A stretch of DNA of 58,298 bases. Source: Streptomyces sp. ISL-66. GTDB taxonomy: Bacteria; Actinomycetota; Actinomycetes; Streptomycetales; Streptomycetaceae. Where the stretch lies: positions 1-58,298 of the forward strand of contig NZ_JAGGOW010000136.1 of NCBI RefSeq assembly GCF_018614135.1. Direction: 5' to 3'. Below the pieces are notes generated by a model. The model searched no databases and was not told the origin of the DNA. It was given only the letters and a program-made list of their open reading frames with translations. Both the position numbers and the translations under genes were made by a program. The first letter of the stretch is position 1. Each line of letters starts with the position of its first letter. Below, in pieces: positions 24,899 to 32,982 of this stretch.

Positions 24899-25990
24899 AT
24901 GAGCACCACCAAAAAGCTCGCGGGCGTAGCGCTCGTGGCCGCGCTCGGCGTCACCACGCTCAGCGCCTGCGGCGGCGACGTCAAGGACAAGTCCGCGGGC
25001 GACGCCCCCAAGTCCAAGACGGTCACCCTCGTCTCGCACGACTCCTTCAACGTGACCGACACGGTCCTCAAGGAGTTCGAGCAGCAGAGCGGCTACACCG
25101 TCAAGGTCCTGAAGTCGGGCGACGCCGGTGCCGCGCTGAACCAGGAGATCCTGACCAAGGGCTCCCCGCGCGGCGACGTCTTCTTCGGCGTGGACAACAC
25201 GCTCCTCTCCCGCGCCCTCGACAACGGCATCTTCACGCCGTACGAGGCCAAGGGGCTGGCCGAGGTGAAGCCCGAGTCCGTGCTCGACAAGGAGCACCGG
25301 GTCACCCCGGTCGACTCCGGTGACATCTGCGTCAACTACGACAAGGCCTACTTCGCCGACAAGAAGCTCGCCCCGCCGCAGACGCTGGACGACCTGATCA
25401 AGCCGGAGTACAAGGACCTGCTGGTCACCGAGAACGCCGCGACCTCCTCGCCCGGCCTCGGCTTCCTCCTCGCCTCCGCCGGCAAGTACGGCGACGACGG
25501 CTGGAAGGACTACTGGAGCAAGCTCAAGGCCAACGGCGTCGAGGTCGTCGACGGCTGGGAGCAGGCCTACAACGAGCGCTTCTCCGGCTCGGCCGGCGGC
25601 AAGAAGGCCAAGGGCGACCGCCCGCTGGTCGTGTCCTACGCCTCCAGCCCGCCGGTCGAGGTCCTCTACGCCGAGCCGCAGCCGGCCGAGGCCCCCACGG
25701 GCGTCGCGACCGGCACCTGCTTCCGGCAGACCGAGTTCGCGGGCCTGCTGAAGGGCGCGAAGAACGAGGAGGGCGGCAAGGCGCTCCTCGACTTCCTGAT
25801 CTCCGAGAAGTTCCAGGAGGACATGCCGCTCCAGATGTTCGTGAACCCGGTGACCAAGGACGCGAAGCTGCCGGAGCTCTTCACGAAGCACGGCGTCGTG
25901 ATCGAGAAGCCGGAGACGGTCGCCCCCGACGCCATCGCGAAGAACCGCGACCAGTGGGTCAAGGCCTGGTCCGCGCTCGTCGTGAAGTAG
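24899..25990 (+). CDS. thiB: Thiamine ABC transporter, substrate-binding lipoprotein
   Basis: 363 aa. A lipoprotein signal with lipobox LSAC places the modified Cys at residue 24. The mature protein is a ThiB-like periplasmic-binding fold: LVSHDSFNVTDTVLKEFEQQ, GDVFFGVDNTLLSRAL, and SYASSPPVEVLYAEPQPAEA, which resembles the thiamine-site region. The TPP riboswitch upstream and the permease and ATPase downstream support thiamine or thiamine phosphate as ligand. The stop overlaps the next GTG (TAGTG). Confidence 0.9.
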   Translation: MSTTKKLAGVALVAALGVTTLSACGGDVKDKSAGDAPKSKTVTLVSHDSFNVTDTVLKEFEQQSGYTVKVLKSGDAGAALNQEILTKGSPRGDVFFGVDNTLLSRALDNGIFTPYEAKGLAEVKPESVLDKEHRVTPVDSGDICVNYDKAYFADKKLAPPQTLDDLIKPEYKDLLVTENAATSSPGLGFLLASAGKYGDDGWKDYWSKLKANGVEVVDGWEQAYNERFSGSAGGKKAKGDRPLVVSYASSPPVEVLYAEPQPAEAPTGVATGTCFRQTEFAGLLKGAKNEEGGKALLDFLISEKFQEDMPLQMFVNPVTKDAKLPELFTKHGVVIEKPETVAPDAIAKNRDQWVKAWSALVVK

Positions 25991-27669
25991 TGGGGCGAGT
26001 GCGCACCGCACCGAAGGAGAGCGGGCGGGCGACGGCCGTCAGGCTCGGTCTGATGGCCGTACCGCTCGCCTTCTTCGGGCTGTTCTTCGCCTATCCCGTC
26101 GCCGCGATCGTCGGACGCGGGCTCAAGACCGACGAGGGCTGGCAGTTCGGCCGGATCGGCGAAGTACTGGCCCGGCCCGACATCGCCGGCGTCCTGTGGT
26201 TCACCACCTGGCAGGCGCTCGCGTCGACGGTGCTCACGCTCCTGATCGCGCTCCCCGGCGCGTACGTCTTCGCGCGCTTCGAGTTCCCCGGCAAACAGCT
26301 GCTGCGGGCGCTGGTGACCGTGCCGTTCGTCCTGCCGACCGTCGTGGTCGGCACCGCCTTCCTGGCGCTGGTGGGGCGCAACGGCCTGCTGGACGAGGTG
26401 TGGGGGATCCGTCTCGACACGACCGTGTGGGCGATCCTGCTCGCGCACGTCTTCTTCAACTACGCCGTCGTCATCCGCACCGTCGCAGGACTCTGGGCGC
26501 AACTGGACCCGCGCCAGGAGGAGGCCGCCCAGGTGCTGGGCGCCGGGCGGTTCGCCGCCTGGCGGCGGGTGACGCTGCCCGCGCTCGCCCCGGCCGTGGC
26601 GGCCGCTTCGCTGATGGTGTTCCTGTTCACCTTCAGCTCCTTCGGGGTCGTGCAGATCCTGGGCGGGCCCTCGTACTCCACCCTGGAGGTGGAGGTCTAC
26701 CGGCAGACCGCGCAGCTCCTGGACCTGCCGACGGCCGCGATGCTGACGATGGTGCAGTTCGCCGCCGTCGCCGTGATCCTCGGCGTGCACGCCTGGACCG
26801 TGCGCAAACGGGAGACCGCGCTGCGGCTCGTGGACCCGGGACGGACCGCGCACCGGCCGCGCGGCTGGGCGGAGCGCTCCCTGCTCGGCGGGGTGCTGCT
26901 GACGGTGCTGCTGCTGATCGTGGCGCCGCTCGCCGTGCTGGTCGAACGGTCGCTGGACGCCCCCGGCGGATACGGGTTCGGCTTCTACCGGGCACTCCAG
27001 GAAGTCGGCGCCGGCGGGGGAACGTTTCTGGTGCCGCCACTGGAGGCCATCTGGAACTCCTTGCAATACGCGCTGGCCGCCACCGCCATCGCGCTGGCCG
27101 TCGGCGGACTCGCGGCGGCCGCCCTGACCCGGCGCGCGGGCCGCTTCGTACGGGGCTTCGACGCGCTGCTGATGCTGCCGCTCGGGGTGTCGGCCGTGAC
27201 CGTCGGTTTCGGCTTCCTCATCACCCTGGACGAACCCCCGCTGGACCTGCGGACCTCGTGGATCCTGGTGCCGCTGGCCCAGGCGCTGGTGGGCGTGCCC
27301 TTCGTCGTACGGACCATGCTGCCCGTGCTGCGCGCGGTGGACGGGCGCCTGCGGGAAGCCGCCGCCGTGCTCGGCGCCTCGCCGCTGCGGGCCTGGCGTG
27401 AGGTGGACCTGCCGATGGTGCGCCGGGCCCTGCTGATCGCGGCCGGATTCGCCTTCGCCGTGTCCCTCGGGGAGTTCGGGGCGACCGTCTTCATCGCGCG
27501 CCCCGACCATCCGACGCTGCCCGTCGCCGTGGCACGGCTGCTGGGGCGGGCCGGGGAGATGAACTACGGGCAGGCGATGGCCCTGAGCACGATCCTGATG
27601 CTGGTGTGCGCGGTGTCGCTGCTCCTGCTGGAGCGGCTGCGGCCCGACAAGACTTCCGGGGAGTTCTGA
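25990..27669 (+). CDS. thiP: Thiamine ABC transporter, fused permease
   Basis: 559 aa from the GTG that overlaps the thiB stop; a GTG three codons later is also possible. It is a double permease: two binding-protein-dependent transport domains, each with about six membrane segments and an EAA-type loop (EEAAQVLGAGRFAAWRRVTL in the first, LREAAAVLGASPLRAWREVD in the second). Such two-in-one permeases are typical of ThiP. It overlaps thiQ by one base (TGATG). Confidence 0.9.
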   Translation: MGRVRTAPKESGRATAVRLGLMAVPLAFFGLFFAYPVAAIVGRGLKTDEGWQFGRIGEVLARPDIAGVLWFTTWQALASTVLTLLIALPGAYVFARFEFPGKQLLRALVTVPFVLPTVVVGTAFLALVGRNGLLDEVWGIRLDTTVWAILLAHVFFNYAVVIRTVAGLWAQLDPRQEEAAQVLGAGRFAAWRRVTLPALAPAVAAASLMVFLFTFSSFGVVQILGGPSYSTLEVEVYRQTAQLLDLPTAAMLTMVQFAAVAVILGVHAWTVRKRETALRLVDPGRTAHRPRGWAERSLLGGVLLTVLLLIVAPLAVLVERSLDAPGGYGFGFYRALQEVGAGGGTFLVPPLEAIWNSLQYALAATAIALAVGGLAAAALTRRAGRFVRGFDALLMLPLGVSAVTVGFGFLITLDEPPLDLRTSWILVPLAQALVGVPFVVRTMLPVLRAVDGRLREAAAVLGASPLRAWREVDLPMVRRALLIAAGFAFAVSLGEFGATVFIARPDHPTLPVAVARLLGRAGEMNYGQAMALSTILMLVCAVSLLLLERLRPDKTSGEF

Positions 27670-28691
27670 TGACACTGCTTCAGCTGGAAGGGGTGTCGGT
27701 CCGCTTCGGTGAGCGGGCGGCCGTGGACGCCGTGGACCTGAAGGTCGCCGAGCACGAGATCGTGTGCGTGCTCGGGCCGAGCGGGAGCGGCAAGTCCACC
27801 CTGCTGCGGGTGGTGGCCGGGCTCCAGCCCGTCTCGCGGGGGCGGGTGCTGCTCGGCGGCGTCGACCAGGCGGGGGTGCCCGTACACCGGCGGGGGGTGG
27901 GCATGATGTTCCAGGACCACCAGCTGTTCCCGCACCGGGACGTGGGCGGGAACGTCGCGTTCGGACTGCGGATGAGGGGCTCCTCGAAGGCGTCCTACGG
28001 GGGCCGGGTCGCGGAGCTCCTGGAGCTGGTCGGGCTCCCCGGGGCCCAGGGCAGGGCGGTGGCCTCGCTGTCCGGCGGCGAGCAGCAGCGCGTCGCGCTG
28101 GCGCGGGCGCTGGCGCCCTCGCCGAGGCTGCTGATGCTGGACGAGCCCTTGGGGCAGCTGGACCGGGGGCTGCGGGAGCGGCTGGTCGTGGAGCTGCGGC
28201 AGCTGTTCTCGCGGCTGGGGACGACCGTGCTGGCCGTCACGCACGACCAGGGGGAGGCGTTCGCGCTGGCCGACCGGGTGGTCGTGATGCGGGACGGGCG
28301 GATCGCGCAGGCGGGGACCCCGCTGGAGGTGTGGGAGCGGCCGGCCTCGGAGTTCGTGGCGCGGTTCCTGGGCTTCGAGAACGTGGTCCCGGCGGTGGTG
28401 TCGGGCGGGGTCGCCGTGACGGCGTGGGGGAAGGTGCCGGTTCCTGCGGGGGCTGCGGAGGGGGAGCGGCGGGTGCTGATCCGGCCGGCCGGGGTCGTGC
28501 TGTCGCCCGAGGGGCTGGGCTGCGAGGTGGTGTCGCGGACCTTCCGGGGCACGCATGTGGCGCTGCTGCTGCGGCCTGAGGTGGGGCCGGTGCTGGAGGC
28601 GGAGTGCGGGCTGGCCGGGGCCCCCGGGGTCGGGGAGCGGGTCGCGGTGACGTTCGCCCCGGCCGAGGTGGTCGTCCTCCCGGGGGAGTAG
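27669..28691 (+). CDS. thiQ: Thiamine ABC transporter, ATPase
   Basis: 340 aa. Walker A GPSGSGKST (about 36-44), Q-loop FQDHQLFPH, signature LSGGEQQRVALARAL (about 134-148), Walker B LLMLDEPLGQLD, switch His in THDQGEAFA. A TOBE-like C-terminal domain (about 240-340) makes it longer than E. coli ThiQ and more like PotA/FbpC. Last gene of the riboswitch-controlled operon. Confidence 0.9.
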   Translation: MTLLQLEGVSVRFGERAAVDAVDLKVAEHEIVCVLGPSGSGKSTLLRVVAGLQPVSRGRVLLGGVDQAGVPVHRRGVGMMFQDHQLFPHRDVGGNVAFGLRMRGSSKASYGGRVAELLELVGLPGAQGRAVASLSGGEQQRVALARALAPSPRLLMLDEPLGQLDRGLRERLVVELRQLFSRLGTTVLAVTHDQGEAFALADRVVVMRDGRIAQAGTPLEVWERPASEFVARFLGFENVVPAVVSGGVAVTAWGKVPVPAGAAEGERRVLIRPAGVVLSPEGLGCEVVSRTFRGTHVALLLRPEVGPVLEAECGLAGAPGVGERVAVTFAPAEVVVLPGE

Positions 28692-28756
28692 GGCCGCTGC
28701 GCGGGGCGGTGTCCTCTACCCGCCCTTCCACCGTTCCCCGGGCTCTGCCCAGACCC

Positions 28757-28872
28757 GCGCCTCAAACGCCGGCGGGGCTGGAAGGGCGCCTCAAACGCCG
28801 GCGGGGCTGGGAAGGGCGCCTCAAACGCCGGCGGGGCTGGGAAGGCGCCTCAAACGCCGGCGGGGCTGGGAA
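28757..28872 (+). repeat. Four-copy tandem repeat of a Streptomyces dispersed element
   Basis: Copies begin at 28757, 28786, 28816 and 28845 (period 29-30 bp), each GCGCCTCAAACGCCGGCGGG followed by GCTGG. The core CTCAAACGCCGGCGGGGCTG is familiar from many Streptomyces intergenic regions, often next to the GC-rich CCCCGGGCTCTGCCC seen just before (28735-28750). Copy 4 supplies the last codons and stop of the DMT transporter on the other strand. The remainder of the thiQ to DMT gap (28692-28756) shows nothing else. Confidence 0.85.
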
Positions 28873-29752
28873 CGGGGGTGTCCGCATCGGCGCCCTCGTG
28901 GTTGCCGTACCAGGCCACCGCCACCGCGCCGGTGACCGCGAGGACGAAGCCGAGGACCGCCAGCCAGGCCATGCCGGGGCGGGAGGCGTCGCCGAGCCAC
29001 AGGACGCCGATCGCGCCGGGGAGGACGGTTTCGCCGACCACCAGGGCGGCGGTCGCGCCGTTCACCGAGCCGATCTGGAGCGCCACCGTGTGCAGGTACA
29101 TGCCACCGGCCCCCGCCAGGACGATGGCGTAGAGGGCCGGGTCCGCGAGGAGCGGGGTGAGGGAGAGCGGCTCGATGCCGTTCAGGATGCGGACCCCGAC
29201 GCCCAGCGCGCCGAAGGCCAGGCCCGACAGCAGGCCCGCCAGGATCGCGGCCCGGGCGCCGAGGAGGCGCACCGCCACCGTGCCGCCCACGATGATCAGT
29301 GCGGTGACCGCCAGCAGCCACCAGTGCGTGGCGGCCGGCGCGTAGTGGCCGCCCTCGTGGCCCGCCGCCGTCGCCAGCAGGACCAGCGCCGCGCAGACCA
29401 CGCCGATCGAGGTCCATTCCTTGCGCGTCAGCTGGATCCCGAGCATCTTCACGCTGAGCACGGCCGTGATCACCAGGTTGGCGCTGATGACCGTCTGGGA
29501 GAGGAAGAGGGGCAGGAGGCGGGCGGCCAGGGCCCCCAGGCCGAAGCCCACGAAGTCCAGGATCGTACCGACGATGAACTCCCAGGTCATCGCGGCCTTC
29601 GCGGTGGACGCGAGGTTCGGGCCGCCGTGCTGGGTGACCCCGGCGGCGGCCGGGGACATCCGGGCCGCGCGCCGGGAGCCCACGGCTTGCAGGACGGATC
29701 CCGTGCCGTAGCAGATGGACGCCGCGATAGCGGTCAGCAGGCCTATGAGCAC
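28850..29752 (-). CDS. DMT (EamA-like) family transporter
   Basis: 300 aa from a GTG with GGAG upstream. About nine to ten hydrophobic segments run the whole length, with a loop at about residues 31-50, as in drug/metabolite transporter superfamily proteins; the duplication into two EamA halves is only faint. The substrate is unknown. The C-terminus is PSPAGV, and the TGA stop lies within the tandem repeat, so the repeat has probably replaced or trimmed the original end. An inverted repeat ACGTCTGG/CCAGACGT (29768-29775 and 29807-29814) in its upstream region may be an operator. Confidence 0.8.
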   Translation of the reverse strand: MLIGLLTAIAASICYGTGSVLQAVGSRRAARMSPAAAGVTQHGGPNLASTAKAAMTWEFIVGTILDFVGFGLGALAARLLPLFLSQTVISANLVITAVLSVKMLGIQLTRKEWTSIGVVCAALVLLATAAGHEGGHYAPAATHWWLLAVTALIIVGGTVAVRLLGARAAILAGLLSGLAFGALGVGVRILNGIEPLSLTPLLADPALYAIVLAGAGGMYLHTVALQIGSVNGATAALVVGETVLPGAIGVLWLGDASRPGMAWLAVLGFVLAVTGAVAVAWYGNHEGADADTPVPSPAGV

Positions 29753-29845
29753 CCGGGGGCTCCGTTCACGTCTGGCAGGTGGTGCGGTGTGTGTTGCGTA
29801 CCTCTTCCAGACGTGTGGAACGGCCGGGAAGTTGCCTGGCCGCGG

Positions 29846-30943
29846 TCAGGACATGGTGGCGAGTGCCGCCGGAACCTCGTCCACCGAGTCCACGAGCGCG
29901 ATCCGCGACTCCATCGCACGGCCCCGCGCGAGCGCCCGGAGCAGCGGCCAGACCGGGAGGTGCTCCGTCCAGTGGGCGCGGTCGACGAGGACCATCGGCG
30001 TGGGCTCGCCCCGCGACGCGTAGTAGTTCGGCGTCACGTTGTCGAAGATCTCCTGGACCGTGCCCGCCGCACCCGGCAGGAAGACCACGCCGGCGTTGGA
30101 CCGAGCGAGGAGCCCGTCCTCGCGGGTGGCGTTCGCGAAGTACTTCGCGATGTGCTCGGCGAAGGCGTTCGGCGGCTCGTGTCCGTAGAACCAGGTGGGG
30201 ATGCCCACCGAGTCGCCGCCGAGGACGGCCGGCCAGCGCTCGCGCACGGCGAAGGCGGCCCGGGCCCAGTCGGAGACGGACGGCGCGAAGGACGGGGCCT
30301 CGGCGAGGATCTTCAGCGCTTCGGGCAGGGCGTCGTCGGGGGCCGGGGCGAGGTACGCGCCGAGGTTGGCCGCCTCCATGGCGCCGGGGCCGCCGCCGGT
30401 GGCCACGGTGAGCCCGGAGCGGGTCAGGGCGCGGCCGAGTTCCGCCGCGCCGCGGTAGGCGTCCCCGCCGCGGGTCATGGCGTGGCCGCCCATCACGCCG
30501 ACCACACGGGCACCGGCGAGGTGCTCGTCGAGCGCGTCGGAGACGGCGTCGTCGTGGAGGGAGCGGAGCATCGAGGAGAAGACGTCCCCGTCCGCCTTGG
30601 TCTCCTGGAACCAGGCGTAGGCCTCGGCGTCGGGGGTGGCCCCGTATCCGCGGTCGAGTCCGGCGAACAGTTCCTCGGCCGTGTAGAGGAGGCCCCGGTA
30701 GGGGTTGAAGGGCAGGTCCGGGACGGGCGGGAAGACCAGCGCGCCGTCCGCGCGCACCTTCACCGAGGCGTCGGGCTCCATCGCGCAGCCCAGGAACACG
30801 GCGGCGGAGGTGTCGGCGGACAGCAGGGCGAAGGTCCGCTCCAGGAGGTTGACCGACTGGATCCGGTACCCGCTGAGCGAGCCGCGGGCCGCTACCCGGT
30901 CGAATTCGGCGAGCGTCTCGATCTCGATGTCTGCGTTGACCAT
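29846..30943 (-). CDS. LOG-family Rossmann nucleotide-binding protein
   Basis: 365 aa. The C-terminal two thirds (about 135-345) is a LOG/lysine-decarboxylase-like Rossmann domain with VGVMGGHAMTRG, ATGGGPGAMEAANLGA and, in place of the usual PGGxGTxxE, LPGAAGTVQE. LOG proteins cleave nucleoside monophosphates to base and ribose-5-phosphate; the Gly to Ala change and a 130-residue N-terminal extension make the activity here uncertain. It probably has a leaderless promoter. It was long misnamed lysine decarboxylase in databases. Confidence 0.8.
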   Translation of the reverse strand: MVNADIEIETLAEFDRVAARGSLSGYRIQSVNLLERTFALLSADTSAAVFLGCAMEPDASVKVRADGALVFPPVPDLPFNPYRGLLYTAEELFAGLDRGYGATPDAEAYAWFQETKADGDVFSSMLRSLHDDAVSDALDEHLAGARVVGVMGGHAMTRGGDAYRGAAELGRALTRSGLTVATGGGPGAMEAANLGAYLAPAPDDALPEALKILAEAPSFAPSVSDWARAAFAVRERWPAVLGGDSVGIPTWFYGHEPPNAFAEHIAKYFANATREDGLLARSNAGVVFLPGAAGTVQEIFDNVTPNYYASRGEPTPMVLVDRAHWTEHLPVWPLLRALARGRAMESRIALVDSVDEVPAALATMS

Positions 30944-30950
30944 TCGGCCC

Positions 30951-30981
30951 ACACTAAGGGCTGCCTGGCTCAGCGGGTCAA
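30951..30981 (-). promoter_or_regulatory. Leaderless promoter of the LOG-family gene
   Basis: On the minus strand: TTGACC (30976-30981), 19 bases, TAGTGT (30951-30956), then 7 bases to the ATG at 30943. Transcription would start at the ATG. The -35 overlaps the end of the upstream ABC permease gene. Confidence 0.6.
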
Positions 30982-32043
30982 TGCCAGGGACGTCAGCTGT
31001 GCCACACCCCAGACGAGGGGAAGGGACACGGCGGCCAGTGCGGTGGCCCGCAGAGTCGCGGCGCCCCGCAGCACTTTGCCCGGGGCGCCCAGCCCGGCCA
31101 GGGTCTCGCGGGTGCCGGTACGGGACTGGTGCACCTCGACCGCGGATGTGAGCAATGTCGCGACCGCGCACACCACCACGAGGGCGGCGGCGGGCGCGGT
31201 GAGGGGCCCGAGCGGGACCTGGAGGCCGCCCCGGTCGCCGAGGGCCACGGTGCTGAGCGCCCCCGCCCCGACCGCGCACAGGACGCCGAGCGGGGCGCCG
31301 AGCCGGGGGGCCTCCTCCTGGAGGGTCCGCCCGGCCAGCAGCCGGATCGCGCCGGGGCGTACGGCCTGGACGAGCGCCCCGCAGGCGTAGGTGAGGCCGG
31401 GACCGGCGAGGGCGAGCCCGACGGCGGTCAGCGCCCAGCCGGCCGGCCTGCCGATGCCGCCGGGGCCGGTGGTGGCGAGGCTGGCGAGTCCGCAGGCGGT
31501 GAGGGCGATGCCCCACGGCAGCAGGGTGTGCGGGGCCGGCCGGGGGTGGGGTCGCAGGGCGAGGGCGGTGGCCGCCGAGGCGGCCGCCGGGAGCAGGGCC
31601 AGCAGGGTGAGGGCGGCGGCGACGGGCAGCGGCTGATCGGCGTGCAGCAGTCGCGCCCCGGCCCCGTCGAAGGGCAGCCCGGCGAGGTTTCCGCGCAGGT
31701 GGAGGAAGACGGCCAGGGCGACGGCGCTGCCGAGGGCGCAGGCGACGGCCGTGGAGATCGCCGCGACCAGGGTGAGCCGTACGGGCCCCAGCCCGGCGGC
31801 GTCCAGCCCTTCCCGGGGCTTGGTCGCCGGGTCGGTACGGGCCACGGCGACGGCGAACTGGACGGTGACGGCGAGCGGCACCAGGGCCCACAGCAGCTGG
31901 GGGAACGATCCGGCGGGCCGGGCCGCGGCCTCCGCGAGCACGTACAGCAGCAGGAAGCCGCTGCCGGCGGAGGCCGCGGCGACGAGCAGCCGGCGCAGCT
32001 GGACGAGCGGCCGGGAGCCGCGGGCTAGGCGGAGAGCGAGCAC
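30970..32043 (-). CDS. ABC transporter integral membrane protein
   Basis: 357 aa from a GTG that overlaps the ATPase stop by 19 bp. About eight to ten hydrophobic segments, Ala/Leu/Gly-rich, with no recognisable FtsX/MacB periplasmic domain and no conserved catalytic residue. Its coupling to the ATPase makes it the membrane half of an exporter. The substrate is unknown. Near residues 320-335 it has SRTGTRETLAGLGAPGKVL, a cytoplasmic coupling-loop-like stretch also seen in permeases of this general type. Confidence 0.7.
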   Translation of the reverse strand: MLALRLARGSRPLVQLRRLLVAAASAGSGFLLLYVLAEAAARPAGSFPQLLWALVPLAVTVQFAVAVARTDPATKPREGLDAAGLGPVRLTLVAAISTAVACALGSAVALAVFLHLRGNLAGLPFDGAGARLLHADQPLPVAAALTLLALLPAAASAATALALRPHPRPAPHTLLPWGIALTACGLASLATTGPGGIGRPAGWALTAVGLALAGPGLTYACGALVQAVRPGAIRLLAGRTLQEEAPRLGAPLGVLCAVGAGALSTVALGDRGGLQVPLGPLTAPAAALVVVCAVATLLTSAVEVHQSRTGTRETLAGLGAPGKVLRGAATLRATALAAVSLPLVWGVAQLTSLALTR

Positions 32044-32789
32044 GCGGCCTGTTCCTCCGGGGGCTGGGGGAAGGCGGTCTGGGGGGAGGCGGTCGCGGTC
32101 GCGGCCGGACGGCCGTCGAGCAGAGCGATCCGCCGGTCGGCGGCGGCCGCCGTCTCCTCGTCGTGGGTGGCCAGCAGCACGGTGATCTCGTGCGAGCGGG
32201 CCGCGCTGGTGAGGGTGCGCAGGAGCAGGGCGCGTTCGGCGCGGTGCAGGGGGGCCGTGGGCTCGTCGGCGAAGATCACGGCTGGTTCGCTCGCGAGGGC
32301 GCGGGCGAGGGCGACGCGCTGGGACTCGGCCCGGTTGAGGACTCCGGGGTGCTTGCGGGCGAAGGCGCCGATGTCGAGGCGGTCCAGCCATTCGCAGGCG
32401 GCCCGTTTGGCGCTCCGGTGGCTCGCGCCCGCCATGAGCAGCGGCAGGGCGGCGTTCTCCCACACCCGGAGCTCGGGCAGCAGCTGCGGCTCGGGGCCGA
32501 TCCAGCCGAAGCGGTCGCGGCGCAGCCGCTCGCGGGCCGACGGCCCCATGGTGTGCACGGGGACGCTGTTGAACCAGACCTCGCCCTGTTCGGGCAGCAG
32601 CTGCCCGGACAGGCAGCGCAGGAGCGTGGTCTTGCCGCTGCCGCGGGGGCCCGTGACGGCGAGGATCTCACCCGCGCGGACGCCGATCGAGACCCCGATG
32701 AGGCCGGGCGAACCGCTGTGGGAGTAGTGAAGGGACCGTGCCCAGAGGACGTCATTATCCGGTGGGGCGTTGTCCGGTGGAGCCACCAT
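32025..32789 (-). CDS. ABC transporter ATPase (LolD/MacB-like)
   Basis: 254 aa from the ATG at 32789, which has GGAGG about 8 bases upstream; a longer frame upstream lacks ABC similarity. Walker A GPRGSGKTT (about 48-56), Q-loop region GWIGPEPQLLPE, Walker B AVIFADEPTAPLH, switch His in LLATHDEET. The signature is LNRAESQRVALARAL instead of LSGGQ, an unusual C-loop. It is the first gene of a two-gene exporter operon. Confidence 0.85.
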   Translation of the reverse strand: MVAPPDNAPPDNDVLWARSLHYSHSGSPGLIGVSIGVRAGEILAVTGPRGSGKTTLLRCLSGQLLPEQGEVWFNSVPVHTMGPSARERLRRDRFGWIGPEPQLLPELRVWENAALPLLMAGASHRSAKRAACEWLDRLDIGAFARKHPGVLNRAESQRVALARALASEPAVIFADEPTAPLHRAERALLLRTLTSAARSHEITVLLATHDEETAAAADRRIALLDGRPAATATASPQTAFPQPPEEQAACSLSA

Positions 32790-32982
32790 GGCGTACACCT
32801 CCGTCCGGGGGAACGAAGCGGAGCCGAGTAGGTCACTGGCGCCGCAATGAGATGTAAAGAGATGAACGTCTTGGATGGTGACAGCACACGGCCCGGACCC
32901 CCGCTTTCTCACTCGAACGGAGGATCCGGGCCGTGTGGCCGGACGATTCGGTGCCGGTTTCCCGCTGGAGGACGGCTGCTGG

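Noticed and set aside
24899..28691. Iron or sulfate/spermidine transporter for the ABC genes, because ThiQ has a PotA-like tail.
   Set aside because: The TPP riboswitch directly upstream and the ThiB-like binding protein make thiamine the better reading.
28757..28872. Possible CRISPR array, because four repeats of about 30 bp occur in a row.
   Set aside because: Repeats abut with no unique spacers, and no cas gene is nearby. It is a tandem repeat of a dispersed element.
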